A program made the position numbers and the translations under genes. Source: an uncultured Bacilli bacterium (GTDB lineage Bacteria; Bacillota_I; Bacilli_A; RF39; UBA660). Taken from it: a DNA stretch of 7,047 nucleotides. The stretch is from assembly GCA_944359735.1 (NCBI GenBank), contig CALVTA010000063.1, forward strand, positions 1 through 7,047. The letters are read 5' to 3'. Under the pieces are notes generated by a model. That model was not told where the DNA came from, ran no database searches, and saw nothing but the letters and a program-made list of their open reading frames with translations. Shown in pieces: positions 7,005 through 7,047 of this stretch (positions are counted from its first letter, which is position 1; every line of letters starts with the position of its first letter).

Positions 7005-7042
7005 AAAAAGTGAAAATGTGTTATCCACAGATTCACTTTTTT
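7005..7042. terminator. Probable bidirectional intrinsic terminator
   Basis: AAAAAGTGAA (7005-7014) pairs perfectly with TTCACTTTTT (7032-7041). After a 2x2 internal mismatch, TGTG (7017-7020) pairs with CACA (7026-7029) around a TTATC loop. The plus strand ends in a run of T, and the minus strand continues TTTTTCTTT, so it can act both ways. On the minus strand it would end a transcript entering from the right and insulate the valS promoter about 60 bases further on. The loop and right stem contain TTATCCACA (7021-7029), the DnaA-box consensus, probably by chance. Confidence 0.7.
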
Positions 7043-7047
7043 AGTAC

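Noticed and set aside
6996..7024. Plus-strand promoter TTGACA-17-TGTTAT.
   Set aside because: The -10 is a poor match and is buried in the terminator hairpin; no plus-strand gene is visible before the window ends.
7005..7042. Replication origin, prompted by the DnaA-box match.
   Set aside because: There is only one box, with no cluster, no visible unwinding element and no dnaA/dnaN genes; a terminator explains the hairpin.

Overview
The window looks like chromosomal DNA of a low-GC Bacillota, probably a Bacilli or Mollicutes-related gut-type lineage; I cannot place it to genus. The evidence is strong A+T richness, a classic T-box riboswitch, ribosome binding sites of the AGGAGG/AAAGGA type, TAA as the stop of all six genes, and TGG read as Trp in the stretch I checked. 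I saw no transposase, integrase, phage gene, CRISPR array, tRNA or rRNA. All six genes lie on the minus strand, so transcription runs from high to low coordinates.

Right part (about 7047 to 3661): a probable bidirectional terminator (7005-7042) separates this block from whatever lies off the right edge. A good sigma-A-type promoter (6916-6944) then starts a T-box leader. Its specifier loop reads GUA (valine) and its acceptor-binding bulge is UGGUACC, which suits a tRNA with A73. The leader controls a two-gene unit: a small unrecognised soluble protein, then valS (valyl-tRNA synthetase, complete and with all signature motifs). The two genes overlap by 11 bases. The first gene has an almost ideal Shine-Dalgarno sequence but no ATG, GTG or TTG at the right distance; an ATT sits exactly where the start codon should be.

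Middle part (3497 to 1437): a membrane-anchored protein with two PepSY domains joined by an Asn/Ser-rich linker, followed closely by an FAD-dependent oxidoreductase with a C-terminal Rieske [2Fe-2S] domain (YhfW-like). They are about 30 bases apart and probably co-transcribed.

Left part (1434 to 63): a possible extended -10 promoter, then a single-domain AAA+ ATPase resembling the first ATPase domain of ClpB/ClpC, then a small four-helix membrane protein whose start overlaps the AAA+ stop. This pair looks translationally coupled and is the most likely place for an undescribed two-component function.

The points most worth a second look are the T-box whose terminator hairpin encloses its own antiterminator, the ATT start, the unknown gene placed between the T-box and valS, and the AAA+/membrane-protein pair.
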